From the NCBI RefSeq assembly GCF_024362695.1, contig NC_065407.1:10850001-10914000 (forward strand): 64,000 nt of DNA. Reading direction: 5' to 3'. Positions 1 to 9,700 of this stretch are shown one piece after another. Within the stretch, counting starts at the first letter, position 1. Each line of letters opens with the position of its first letter. Both the position numbers and the translations under genes were made by a program. Origin of the DNA: Pectinophora gossypiella (lineage: Eukaryota > Arthropoda > Insecta > Lepidoptera > Gelechiidae). The notes under the pieces are model-generated. The model was not told where the DNA came from. It saw only the letters and a program-made list of their open reading frames with translations, and did no database searches.

Positions 1-524
1 CTCACCATCCTAGCTAGAAATATACCTTATATTATGAAATAATAATGTATGGAATAGGATACGGCCAAGGAATAAATAAATCTGAAAAGTATGAAACAAG
101 AAAAAAACTCTGTCATTTTTCCGAATAGTAGTGATGTTTGCGAGATGACCGTGGTCCTATGCCGTGGTAATGTAAATCTTAAGACAGATTGGCACTCGAC
201 CACGGCTGCCTCCTAAACATCAATATTCGGAAGAATATCAGAGATTTTCTCTTCCATTTGTCCGGCCAAGAAGTGAATACCATCTAAGGCAAACTTAAAA
301 TACATTCCAACAAAAAAAAAGCGACACATAGTTCAGCTGCTCATCGTCCCAGGAATGTCGTAGAAATCGATTAAATCATCCGAAAAGATTGTTCCATGCA
401 CTAATAGTTCATTCTCGTCTATATGAGGACTTTATATCAAAAGTGGCTGCAAGTTGTCTTCTGATACTTCTGGCTCAGCCTACCTCGTTAGAGATCATGC
501 GTAACTTATATCATACAAGTTTAA
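1..524. other. No gene recognised; unannotated left edge
   Basis: AT-rich DNA without a convincing coding region. Positions about 439-510 resemble a repeat seen again at 3918-4010, 24600-24690 (reverse) and 59486-59572. The start of the open frame from 389 therefore reads through a repeat and is not a gene start. Confidence 0.5.
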
Positions 525-1070
525 CTGGACCCGAACCCTTCTGCGGGATCTCGAAAAGCACCTCTAGATATCATCTGGGGGTGCGACTAGGAAATGAATC
601 CAAGAAATTTTGGTACAACTCAGTTGGACTACAACATTCAAAGCAGCTGATTAGACCTTTTTCTAAGAAATTATCATCAAAAATCCTTACTCTCACTAGG
701 GGGCAGGTTAGGTTGTTGATACGGGCCCTCACAGGGCATTGTAGACTCAATAAGCACCTACACGGAATGGACTGACCGAGTCTCCTCTATGCAGATTCTG
801 CTTAGGGGAAGATGAGACGCCACTACATCTGCTATGCAGCTGTGAGGCTCTCATACATAGTAGAAGCCGTACACTTGGGGGCCACATAATGGACCCCCAG
901 GAAGTCATGGAGCTTTCTCCCAAAAAGACGCTGGATCTATTCGAACGGATCGGTCTAGAGGAGGATATTTAAATGTAGGGATTTAAGGTCACAATAGATC
1001 TGTCAAGGTCACAGTGACCTCGCGGGCTGCATTAGTCCGGCCCTCACAACTTTCAAATAATAATAATAAC
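525..1070 (+). pseudogene. 3' end of a non-LTR retrotransposon (LINE), frameshifted
   Basis: The peptide contains an RNase H-like C-terminal region (motifs such as RALTGHCRLNKHL), followed by a cysteine-rich segment with CRFC and LLCSCEA and a stop at about 970. This is the typical C-terminus of insect LINE reverse transcriptases. The reading frame breaks near 770: the upstream frame ends at a TGA and the cysteine-rich part continues in another frame, so one base has been lost. The copy ends in an (AAT)n tail near 1056-1070, as expected for target-primed insertion. It is 5'-truncated and dead. The clade is not certain (I or R1-like group). Confidence 0.7.
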
Positions 1071-1257
1071 TTATATCATTTACGTATATATTTATGTTAT
1101 GTGTGTATTTATTTATACACTTCAGGGGGCACAAAAAGGCTAAATTGGAGCAATTCTTTAAAAAAAACTAATATTGCTATTTGACATTAGTTAATATTGC
1201 GCACTTATTTTTATGTGCGCGAATGTCTAATTGTAATATTGCCTTTTTAGATGAATT

Positions 1258-1345
1258 TGCCCCCTCCGGTTACCCCCTCCGGTTGATTGAGGGGAGGCCT
1301 GTGCCCAGCAGTGGGACGTATATAGGCAGTTTATGTAGATGAATT
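1258..1345 (+). repeat. Detached LINE/SINE 3' tail fragment
   Basis: The conserved tail with GATTGAGGGGAGGCCTGTGC and AGTGGGACGTATATAGGC occurs here without its body. The same tail ends the tRNA-headed SINEs at 52615-52920 and 63614-63950, and recurs alone at 18595-18660. Its first 11 bases are locally duplicated. Confidence 0.6.
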
Positions 1346-1610
1346 TGCATTCATGGGGCCGTTTATAATCTCCAGATTTTAGTTTTATATTTGGACGTAA
1401 TACTGTCAACTATTAGGTTCGCTATAAAAGGGTTCATTGGACCAAAAGCCTTAGATGTAGCGGCGATAGCTGTGAAATGCGGAAGCCTCAGCTCGCACAA
1501 CGGACGGCTAGATCCGAATTGTTACTTCACACAGACTGCCGGGACTGCTAGCTTTCTTTGTTAAAAATAACACTATTAGCATATTTATATTTCTAACACT
1601 ATTAAGCATA

Positions 1611-1820
1611 TACAGAGTGTTAGTGACATGATGATTCAGCCATGATTCTGAGTTGATATCAAGTGGAATTTTCCGTCGCAAAATTAATGATTTATTTTTA
1701 GTTTTTTTTAATTATTTTAAATTCTTAACTTTTGCGGAGGAAAATTCCACTTGATATTAACTCAGAATAATGAGCTGAATCATCCATCTCAATATTCGTT
1801 ACCATGTCACTAACACCCCA
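1611..1820. mobile_element. Hairpin MITE, family M1 (near-full copy)
   Basis: About 200 bp with long inverted arms. The left arm reads TGATATCAAGTGGAATTTTC and its complement returns at about 1742-1760. The outer ends resemble GTGTTAGTGACATCGTAACG. Other copies are at 1829, 23704, 42240, 49698, 49892, 51963, 61703 and 62595. It has no coding capacity and the transposase that moved it is not in the window. Confidence 0.75.
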
Positions 1821-1828
1821 TGACCTAC

Positions 1829-1965
1829 AAGTAAGTATGGATCTTAGTGACACCGTAACGAATACTGAGGCGGATGATTCAGACCATGATTCTGAGTCGG
1901 AAAATAATGAAAAATTTTTTTTTAGTTATTTTCAGTCCCATACTTTTGGGATGGAAAATTATTAA
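1829..1965. mobile_element. Hairpin MITE, family M1 (truncated copy)
   Basis: A second M1 copy directly after the previous one, keeping the left terminus (TTAGTGACACCGTAACGAAT) and left arm. The right arm is decayed to a few matching blocks. Confidence 0.6.
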
Positions 1966-2099
1966 ACATATGGAATCGACATGTCACATTATGTCAATCC
2001 CATACATTTTTATCACTGTTACAGTCATTGTCATAATTGTTTCCAACTTGGCTAACCCCCCTGGGCGTATCAATGCTACAGGATTCTTAAGTAAGTATA

Positions 2100-2378
2100 A
2101 TGTATAAGTATAAAGTATAATTATTAGACGTGAAGAAAAAATATCTTCGTTGAACATCGAGCTAAGTAAATAAGTTGAATAAAATGGTCTACTATAATAG
2201 TGGAGTTACTTAAACATTTTTACTCGTTAATTTACTAGCTTAAGTAGCCTGAATATCAAATTATTATAACTTAATTACTAGATATTAATTAATAATTTGA
2301 TATTAAAATTTTGAATAATTATAAAATACTATACTATAGATTACTACGTATTTTGTAATTATTCAAAAATATAATGTA
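2100..2378. other. AT-rich DNA with two adjacent short inverted repeats
   Basis: No gene seen. TATCAAATTATTA near 2255 returns as its complement near 2290. TTTTGAATAATTATAAAATA near 2310 is complemented near 2350 with about 22-bp arms. They could extrude as cruciforms, but no element ends are recognised. Confidence 0.4.
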
Positions 2379-2391
2379 ATGGCAGAGGCAT

Positions 2392-2543
2392 CTGCTTATC
2401 TAGCCTACAAGATCCCACTGCTGGGAAAGGCCTTACCCTCCTCCTTCCATTCGGTCCTGTGCGTATTCCGGCCAGTCCCTCCGGCAAGGTACCAAGTCGT
2501 CACGCTATCTCTTTCGAGGTCTGCCACGATGCCTGTACCTGTC
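2392..2543 (-). pseudogene. RTE-type LINE C-terminal fragment flanked by a 13-bp target duplication
   Basis: Read on the minus strand, the segment encodes a decayed version of the arginine- and tryptophan-rich C-terminus seen in lepidopteran RTE-like LINEs, with a terminus like that at 58552-58855. It is bracketed by a perfect direct repeat ATGGCAGAGGCAT at 2379-2391 and 2544-2556, which marks it as a retroposed, heavily 5'-truncated insertion. Confidence 0.65.
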
Positions 2544-2589
2544 ATGGCAGAGGCATAATATATAAAAATAATTGCTCAGGTATGGTATA

Positions 2590-2830
2590 GAATTGGGTCG
2601 TGTACTAGGTTCAAGATAAATTATGAAATTCTGATTACTAAATAAAGACAGATCTCAAATTAACGACAAACATTTTCTTTTTTCTATTTAACTTATTTAT
2701 GAATTTTAATCAAGAAATACTTAATAATAAGCCGACATTTTATCACGTTTTTCTATGACGTCATAGTGTGCTTTTTCATACAAGTTCCATAGTAATTTCG
2801 TGTTTTGACTAGTTGGAATCTAGCCTATTA
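2590..2830 (+). repeat. Interspersed repeat family R2
   Basis: About 240 bp containing TTATTTATGAATTTTAATCA and TTTTTCTATGACGTCA. Similar copies lie at 4240-4495, 13260-13500 (reverse), 47815-48115, 48405-48770 (reverse) and, more diverged, 50650-50870. The embedded TGACGTCA is a CRE-like palindrome conserved in most copies. Class unknown and no coding capacity. Confidence 0.65.
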
Positions 2831-3332
2831 TGTTGCTAGGTAGCAACATAATTCTATACCATATATCTGCTATGTAGGTACATAGCTTGTCTTAATTTTG
2901 ATCGAAATTAAGACAAGCAAGAAGAAGAAGGAAGATGAAGGAAGATGTGTTGTGTAGCAAGAGGTTATCATTTATGTCTGTTATCCATTAAATTAGAACG
3001 TTAAACGAACACAAGGTAAGTAAAGGCAACTCTGTGCAGCGCCATCTATATAATTTTTTAGGGAACATAGTCTGGAAAGTCCCACATTGTCTATTGTGTG
3101 TATCCTAGTATTTCAATTACGTACATAGAGTATTAGAACATTGCAATTTGCAGTATTAAATGTAATTACTCGGGGAGAAGTACGTAATCGCTCACTGTTA
3201 ATAGGGGTACGTATTATATTGCTGTGTTGTAGCAAAATGCTACTGGGGGAAAACGCTACTAGGATGAGAATCCTATCTAACATGTAGGCCTTTTACTATA
3301 CAGTTCATCACATCTATCCCATAATACCTATT

Positions 3333-3688
3333 CCATCATCTCCCTAACATTATCCCGCTTTTCACAGGGTCCGCTTACCTAACCTGAAGATTTGACAGGA
3401 CCGGTTTTTTTACAGAAGCGACTGCCTGCCTGACCTTCCAACCCGCGAATGAAAAACCAGCCCAATACAGGTTAAGTCACATACCTCCGAAACGCATTTC
3501 TCGGGAATGTAGGTTTCCTCACAGGTTTCCTCCGTGTTTTCCTTCACCGCTGAGCACGTGATAATCATTTATGATCCAAACACGAATTCGAAAACAATTT
3601 CGACAATCATTGGTTTAGGCCTGTGCTGGATTCGAATCTGCGACCTCAAAATGAGAGGCAAGCATTCTACCTAAATACCTCGGCTCCT
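3333..3688 (-). mobile_element. tRNA-derived SINE, family A
   Basis: The tRNA-like head is at the right end on the minus strand with a B box matching GGTTCGAATCC in related copies. The body includes the conserved GACCCTGTGAAAA-type 3' region. A perfect 12-bp target duplication ATAATACCTATT flanks it at 3321-3332 and 3689-3700. Other copies: 14848, 15991, 23290 (reverse) and 53555 (partial). Confidence 0.8.
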
Positions 3689-3917
3689 ATAATACCTATT
3701 AACTATCATAAATGTGGTAAGTATTGCAAATTGTTTTTGGACGAATTGTATCTCTGTCTACACTAAAAGAGATCATAGGTTTGAATTTCTATAATGTCCA
3801 ACACTTAAGTACCTTAAATAATACTAAGTAAACTACACTACATACATTCAACTTGCTAAGTAGGTACTTATTTTTTAATGCTTTTATTGTTTCTACTAGT
3901 ATTTTATTCTGAAGTAC

Positions 3918-4010
3918 CAACAGTGGCTGCAAGTCGTCTTTGATTACTTGTGGCTCTGCCCACCCCATTAGGGTTTACGGGCGTGAGTTTATGTATGTAT
4001 GTATGTATGT
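3918..4010 (+). repeat. Repeat family R3 with (ATGT)n end
   Basis: Contains GTCTTTGATTACTTGTGGCT and ends in a short TATG/ATGT microsatellite. The same block appears at 439-510, 24600-24690 (reverse) and 59486-59572. Probably the 3' end of a LINE or SINE, which I cannot name. Confidence 0.55.
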
Positions 4011-4239
4011 GTTCATTCTGAAGTAACATTATGTATATCCGAAGGGGTAATATCCACTCACACAGTTGTATAGTGTGTTTTATATTACATATTTGTTTTA
4101 CTATATTTGTTACTGTGGTGTCCCTTTATAATAAACGTTTCTTTCTTTCTTTCTATAGTATCCACTCACCGCCAGCTATGTTTTAGTCCCATGTAATAGG
4201 GGACGACCCTTTGCCATTAACCGAGCACATATCCTGGAA

Positions 4240-4495
4240 AGTACTAGGTTCATGATAAATTATGATATTCTGATAACTAAAAAAAGACAAGATCTAAAAC
4301 TAACGAAAAGCATTTATTTTTTTCTATTTAACTTATTTATGAATTTTAATCAAGAAAAATGTAATAATAAATCCGGAATTTTATCACGTTTTTCTATGAC
4401 GTCACAGTGTGCTTTTTCATACAAATTACATAGTTTCGTGTTTTAACGTTTAGTAAAAGGTAACTGACTTGACTAGATGGAAACTAGCCTATTAT
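4240..4495 (+). repeat. Interspersed repeat family R2
   Basis: Second plus-strand copy of the R2 repeat with the same TTTTTCTATGACGTCA core. The 64-codon open frame in it is a chance frame through the repeat. Confidence 0.6.
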
Positions 4496-4820
4496 CAAAG
4501 TCATAAAGTCGAATTCAGTAGTTTAGAGTCGAACCTGGGACGACACTAAGATGTTCTCCGAACGAGCTATCACAGATTTATTCTGAAGTATTTTATCATA
4601 AAGTGGATTATCGTGTTTTCGGAATAGATGTTATTATCCCGTGAAAGTACCTACTCTTGTAGTTGATTTTCGTTGTTTACCCTCCTCTTCGTTTGCGTGG
4701 TGTATTATTGTACGCCGAGTTAGTTATATCGCAATTATAATATTAGATACTTATAAAGATATCAACACCGACATAATCATCATTACCTATATATAGTACA
4801 GAAGCCGTGTAAGTATAGGT

Positions 4821-5090
4821 AGTTAAGCGTCCAGACTGCCTGGAGAATGCGCCACGTTGCACATTCACCAAGATAAGCTCATGAAGCGTCTAGACTGCCT
4901 AGAGAATGCGCTACGTTGCATAAGATAAGCCATGATGAGATCAGACGCTTGGTCCCTTCCCATTAGTTTTTAAGGTAGTCTTAAGCTGAACTTCTTTTAG
5001 ACAATACGTGTGTCTTATTCTAAATAAATAGTTTTAAATTCAATTAAATTGTCTTTTTAAAAACAGTCCTCTCACCCCGGGTGATTTATC
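4821..5090 (+). repeat. 5' LTR of the endogenous retrovirus
   Basis: 270 bp beginning AGTTAAGCG and ending GATTTATC. It should carry the promoter. The initiator-like GATCAGACG near 4946 is a candidate start site and AATAAA is at 5023-5028. It contains an internal direct duplication: a 36-bp unit at 4826-4861 returns at 4885-4920 with three transitions. Confidence 0.95.
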
Positions 5091-5108
5091 TGGCGCAGCC
5101 GGTAGGAT
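5091..5108 (+). promoter_or_regulatory. Primer binding site, serine tRNA type
   Basis: TGGCGCAGCCGGTAGGAT starts directly after the 5' LTR. It is nearly the same as the serine-tRNA primer site of the 17.6, 297 and TED group (TGGCGCAGTCGGTAGG), and unlike the lysine-type site of gypsy itself. Confidence 0.85.
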
Positions 5109-5552
5109 ATTTGCATTAAGGCTGCACCTGAGGACTAGAAAATCGGTCGTCGGGTCAAAAAGTCGCAGATATCCACGAACCAAATAAATAAGTTAAACAC
5201 AAGTGAGTGAGCGGACAGAGTGAAAATCGTTTTCACATAATACGAGAGACACATAATTCTACGAAGTTCAGTGCAGCTTTATCGTGGAGGATATGGCAGT
5301 GAGCAGATTGTGAGTGACTAATTCGCATTCCACTTCTTATGCTTATCTATTCCTGTTAGTTGCGGGCTCAATTATTAATAAGTGAACTCTATAGCTCTAT
5401 ATAGTTTGTTTCGGTTAACTTCACTGAGATAAAGAATATCTGATTTTCACATATCGCACTAAAATAGGTGATAAGTGAACTTTTAAGTATTTTTATTACT
5501 TTTGTTTGTTACATTTATTTTATTTTGTGTGTGTTTCGTTATAAAACTAAAT
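5109..5552 (+). other. Retroviral 5' leader (untranslated)
   Basis: Leader between primer site and gag. ACAA|GTGAGT at about 5199-5208 fits a splice-donor consensus and could serve the spliced env messenger known from gypsy and TED. An upstream in-frame ATG at 5502 would add 17 hydrophobic residues before the gag start chosen here. Confidence 0.55.
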
Positions 5553-6743
5553 ATGGCTCAAGTAACGTTAGTTCCCAAAGAAATGCTGTGTTTGATACCG
5601 AAGTTTAGTGGTCAACCAGAACAGCTTAATTTATTCTTATCTAAAGCTCAATATGTACTAGATAGTTACACGATACAGGGTAACCTTGCTCAGAGCACAT
5701 ACCTTTTCCATTGTATAAGTAGTAGGCTTGTAGATAGAGCAGCTACCCTTATCAGTGAGAGACAAGACATTACGTCCTGGGATGCATTGAAATCTGTGTT
5801 ACTTCAGCATTTCGGTGACCCACGCTCAGAGGAGTGCATTAGTATTGAACTCGAGAGCATGAAAATAAAGTCGGGGGAGTCCTACAATGAGTTCTGTAAC
5901 CGCATTCAACATGTTCGCAGCGCCTTATTTGCTAAAGTAAACCGGTTAACCGACGAAGGCGTGAAAGCAGCCAAAATGATCATTTACAATAACAGCGCGC
6001 TCAATGTTTTTCTATATAATCTTCCGGAAAACCTAATACGTATTGTTCGCCTAAAAGGTTGCTCCACTCTCGAAAATGCGTTAGGCATCGTAACTGAAGA
6101 GGTGAATTTCCAGCACCAATATAACTCTAAACACAAACAGTTAACTTCAACACATAATGTACAACCACAAAATTCTCAAAATGTTCAACCCCAGAATTTT
6201 AAATTTAATATTCCACAAAATACACCTGTCTTTCGACCAAGTGCTTTACAACAGTTCCGGATGCCATTACCTGGAAATCCTCAATTTAAATTTGGGATTC
6301 CACAGCAGATGGGCTATAAGCCAAACCTGACCCAAAACCAAAATAATTTTAAACCAAACCCTCAATTTAAATTCGGTATTCCCCAACCTCAAGGTTTTAG
6401 ACCCAACTTCAATCAAAACACACAGGGTTTCAAATTCGGGATTCCCAATCAGTATCGGTTCGGGATTCCACCCCAGCCTCAGGGATACAGACCCCCTGTA
6501 AACAACTCCAAACCATTGGACACTGATGTCTCTATGCGAACAGCAACAAGACAGTACATGTTAGATGAACCTGAAGGTAATAATAACCTTTTCTATAACT
6601 ATGAACTTGCGGAAACTTACTGTCATCCAAATGAAGGAGATTATGAAGCATATTACGATCTGTATGAAGAGCCGACCAGCTCGGAAACAACCGAAACTAC
6701 CCCGGATTTTCACGAGCCGGCCGCACCCAACAACCCGATATAG
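5553..6743 (+). CDS. gag: Retroviral Gag protein (errantivirus)
   Basis: Structural capsid precursor of the endogenous retrovirus, 396 residues from the ATG at 5553. I prefer this start to the in-frame ATG at 5502, because the 17 residues between are hydrophobic and unlike a Gag N-terminus, and errantiviral Gags begin with a short polar stretch before the capsid fold. The first 200 residues carry the Ty3/gypsy-type capsid helices (a segment around WDALKSVLLQHFGDPRS resembles the family's conserved core). The last third is rich in Asn, Gln, Pro and Phe with five variants of FKFGIP at roughly residues 216-303, then an acidic tail. No CCHC zinc knuckle is present, which is usual for errantiviruses. 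RNA binding may lie in the repeat region. The stop is at 6741-6743. Pol is reached by -1 frameshifting near 6704-6710. Confidence 0.92.
   Translation: MAQVTLVPKEMLCLIPKFSGQPEQLNLFLSKAQYVLDSYTIQGNLAQSTYLFHCISSRLVDRAATLISERQDITSWDALKSVLLQHFGDPRSEECISIELESMKIKSGESYNEFCNRIQHVRSALFAKVNRLTDEGVKAAKMIIYNNSALNVFLYNLPENLIRIVRLKGCSTLENALGIVTEEVNFQHQYNSKHKQLTSTHNVQPQNSQNVQPQNFKFNIPQNTPVFRPSALQQFRMPLPGNPQFKFGIPQQMGYKPNLTQNQNNFKPNPQFKFGIPQPQGFRPNFNQNTQGFKFGIPNQYRFGIPPQPQGYRPPVNNSKPLDTDVSMRTATRQYMLDEPEGNNNLFYNYELAETYCHPNEGDYEAYYDLYEEPTSSETTETTPDFHEPAAPNNPI
6704..6710 (+). promoter_or_regulatory. Probable -1 ribosomal frameshift site GGATTTT
   Basis: Gag is read here as G GAT TTT, the zero-frame phasing needed for simultaneous slippage. 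The pol frame is open from 6668 (after a TGA at 6665-6667) through the gag stop at 6741, so the shift must occur in a 76-base overlap, and this heptamer lies inside it. GGAUUUU is a known -1 slippery heptamer in plant viruses such as red clover necrotic mosaic virus. A stimulatory structure after it is not obvious by eye; a GC-rich CCGGCCG lies 7 bases downstream. Confidence 0.65.
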
Positions 6744-9700
6744 TAAATCTTAATTGTGATAGCTTATTAAAATTACCACACATTAACTTACCTGAGATAA
6801 ATGCTCGTTTTATGATAGACACGGGAAGCACTCGATCGTTTATCAGCCCAAGGAAAGTTGACGAGTTCTTCGCCAACTATAAGTTCTTCGAACCCTTCGA
6901 GGTTGTAAGCACTCACGCTCGTAGCAGACACGACGAAGTCATCGTCATACCCCTTCTGAAAACTTTTAAGAGCATGTTACAACATAAGTTTTATGTTTAT
7001 GACGTCGATAATCGCTACGATGGCTTGATCGGTTCCGACCTTCTAAAACAACTAGGCGCCACAATCGATATGCAGAATCAAGTTCTCCGAACGAAAAATG
7101 TAGAAATACCAATAATATATAACCCACCATACGAAGTGCAGCTTCAACCACGTACTGAAACACGCGTGACGATTCCTGCGGACCTGAAAGATGGAGAGGC
7201 GATTATTAATTTCGTAGATTTCGGTAAAGACGTGCGTATGCCGAGCGCAATAGTGACATGCAAAAATTATTTCGCGACAACTGTAATACAAAACGCCTCT
7301 AGAGATATCGTCACATTAACTTTTTCTAAACCGTTGCACGTCGAAAAATTCGAACGAAATGAATGCAACATCAACTTTACCACGACTAATATCGAGATTG
7401 ACGAATTACTGAAAGACAATTTAAAACGACTCCGGCTTGATCACATGAACAAAGAAGAAAAGGATAAAATATTTAAATTATGCCATGAATTTCGCGACAT
7501 CTTTTATTGTGAACAACTACCGCTAACTTTTACCAACGAAGTAAAGCATAACATTCGTACAAAAAATGAAGATCCCATCTATATTAAACCATTTAGACAA
7601 CCACCAGCTCAAAATCTGGAAATAGAAAAGCAAGTGCAAAAACTCCTCAAGGACAATGTTATACAAGAATCCCATTCACCATGGAGTGCCCCAGTCCACC
7701 TCGTCCCAAAAAAAATGGATGCCTCAGGCGAGGTCAAATACCGAATGGTAATAGATTACCGTCGCCTGAATGACGTCACCACCGATGATAAATATCCACT
7801 GCCCAACATTACCGATCTATTCGATAAGCTGGGAAAGTCTACATATTTCAGCACAATAGACTTAGCAAGTGGATATCATCAAATAGAAGTTGCAGAGCAG
7901 GACAGACCGAAAACAGCCTTTTCTACACAATCGGGACATTACGAGTTCACTCGCATGCCGTTTGGACTCAAAACAGCTCCGGCCACGTTCCAGAGGGCCA
8001 TGGATAGCATTTTAAGAGGATTGCAGGGTATACACTGTATGGTATATCTTGACGATATCATTGTATACTCATGTAGTCTTCAGGAACACATAGAAAAGCT
8101 CAGGAAAGTTTTCGAACGGCTCAGAGCAACTAACCTTAAAATAACCCTGGATAAATCCGAGTTCCTCAGGAAGGAAGTTCTCTACCTTGGCCATGTCATT
8201 ACAAAGGATGGACTACAACCAAACAACGATAAGATAGAGGCTGTTCTCAATTTCCCATTGCCTAAAACACCTACCGAAATTAAGAGTTTCCTTGGCCTCG
8301 TGGGATATTACAGGAAATTCCTGAAAGATTTCGCCAAAATTACACGACCCCTAACAGTCTGTCTGAAAAAGAAAAACAAGGTTGAAATCACCGATGAGTT
8401 CAAAGCAGCTTTTGAAAGATGCAAAGAGCTCCTCGTAAGCGCCCCTCTACTTCAGTTTCCGGATTTTTCGAAACCATTTGTGTTAACCACCGATGCTTCC
8501 AACTTTGCCATCGGTGCAGTACTTTCACAGGGACCAATAGGAAGCGACAAACCCATTGCATACGCGAGCAGAACTCTCAATGACGCAGAAACTAAATATA
8601 GCACCATCGAAAAAGAGCTTTTGGCCATTGTATGGGCCGTAAAACACTTTCGTCCGTATCTGTACGGCAGAAAGTTTACAATATACACAGACCACCGACC
8701 CCTCGCATGGTTGAATTCCATGAAGGACCCAAATTCTAAATTAACAAGATGGAAGTTGCGACTTTCAGAATTCGATTTTGACATTATATACAAAAATGGC
8801 AAACAAAATAGCAACGCGGACGCGTTATCCCGTATAAGGCTAAATGCTTTAGGTAAAGACGATACTGAATCCATGCAGGTGAATGTAGACGAATCTGAAA
8901 GACGATTACATTCTTACTTGGATGATGTGGTTTCTGAAATTGAAAGGTTAAGTAACGCGCAACCAAATCGGGAAGACGAAGTAATATCAATAAGCAGTGG
9001 AGAGAAAGAAGAAACAACAAAGCATGAGTTAGAAACTGAGTACCCTATATTATCGCCTTCTGAAAGCACCATTACAATACCAGAAGGAACGATGAGTAAC
9101 ATGTCTCTATCACAAACTGTTCATTCGGCACCAGACATGGACACAAATGGCATACCTATTCTAAACGAAGCCATAGACTCTAAACCTAATCAGATGTTAA
9201 TTTATACATGGAACAGAAACGAAACGGCTGTAAAGAATATCTCTAGTAACAATCAAAAGATATTAGAAGCACATTTACCAACAAATAGGCCAGATTTGGT
9301 CACTCAATTCCTAAAAGAATATGTAAAACCGAAAACTAAGCATTTCATATATTTTGAAAATGAAATTCACCGTAAACAGTTTACACAAGCGGCTATAAAA
9401 CTTTTTAGAAAAGGGACAGTCAAACTATTTGAATGCACTAAAAGAGTTATACATGTAGAGGACGAAGAAGAGCAACGACAAATTGTTTTAAAATACCACG
9501 AGAGTAAGACATGTCATCGAGGAATCAACGAAACTCTCATGAAGCTGAAACGCGTATACTACTGGAACAATATGAACATAACAGTCAGTAGCGTGATAAA
9601 CGCGTGTGAAATTTGTAAAGCAATGAAGTACGACCGCAAACCATACAAACCTGAATTGCAGTTGACACAGACGCAGACAAAACCTTTCCAAGAATTGTTT

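Noticed and set aside
389..775. 128-codon plus-strand frame as a host gene
   Set aside because: Its first part reads through repeat R3 and its second part is the RNase H end of a LINE, broken by a frameshift.
8452..8874. 140-codon minus-strand frame
   Set aside because: It is the shadow of the pol RNase H region on the opposite strand. The other minus-strand frames between 6966 and 11074 are the same kind.
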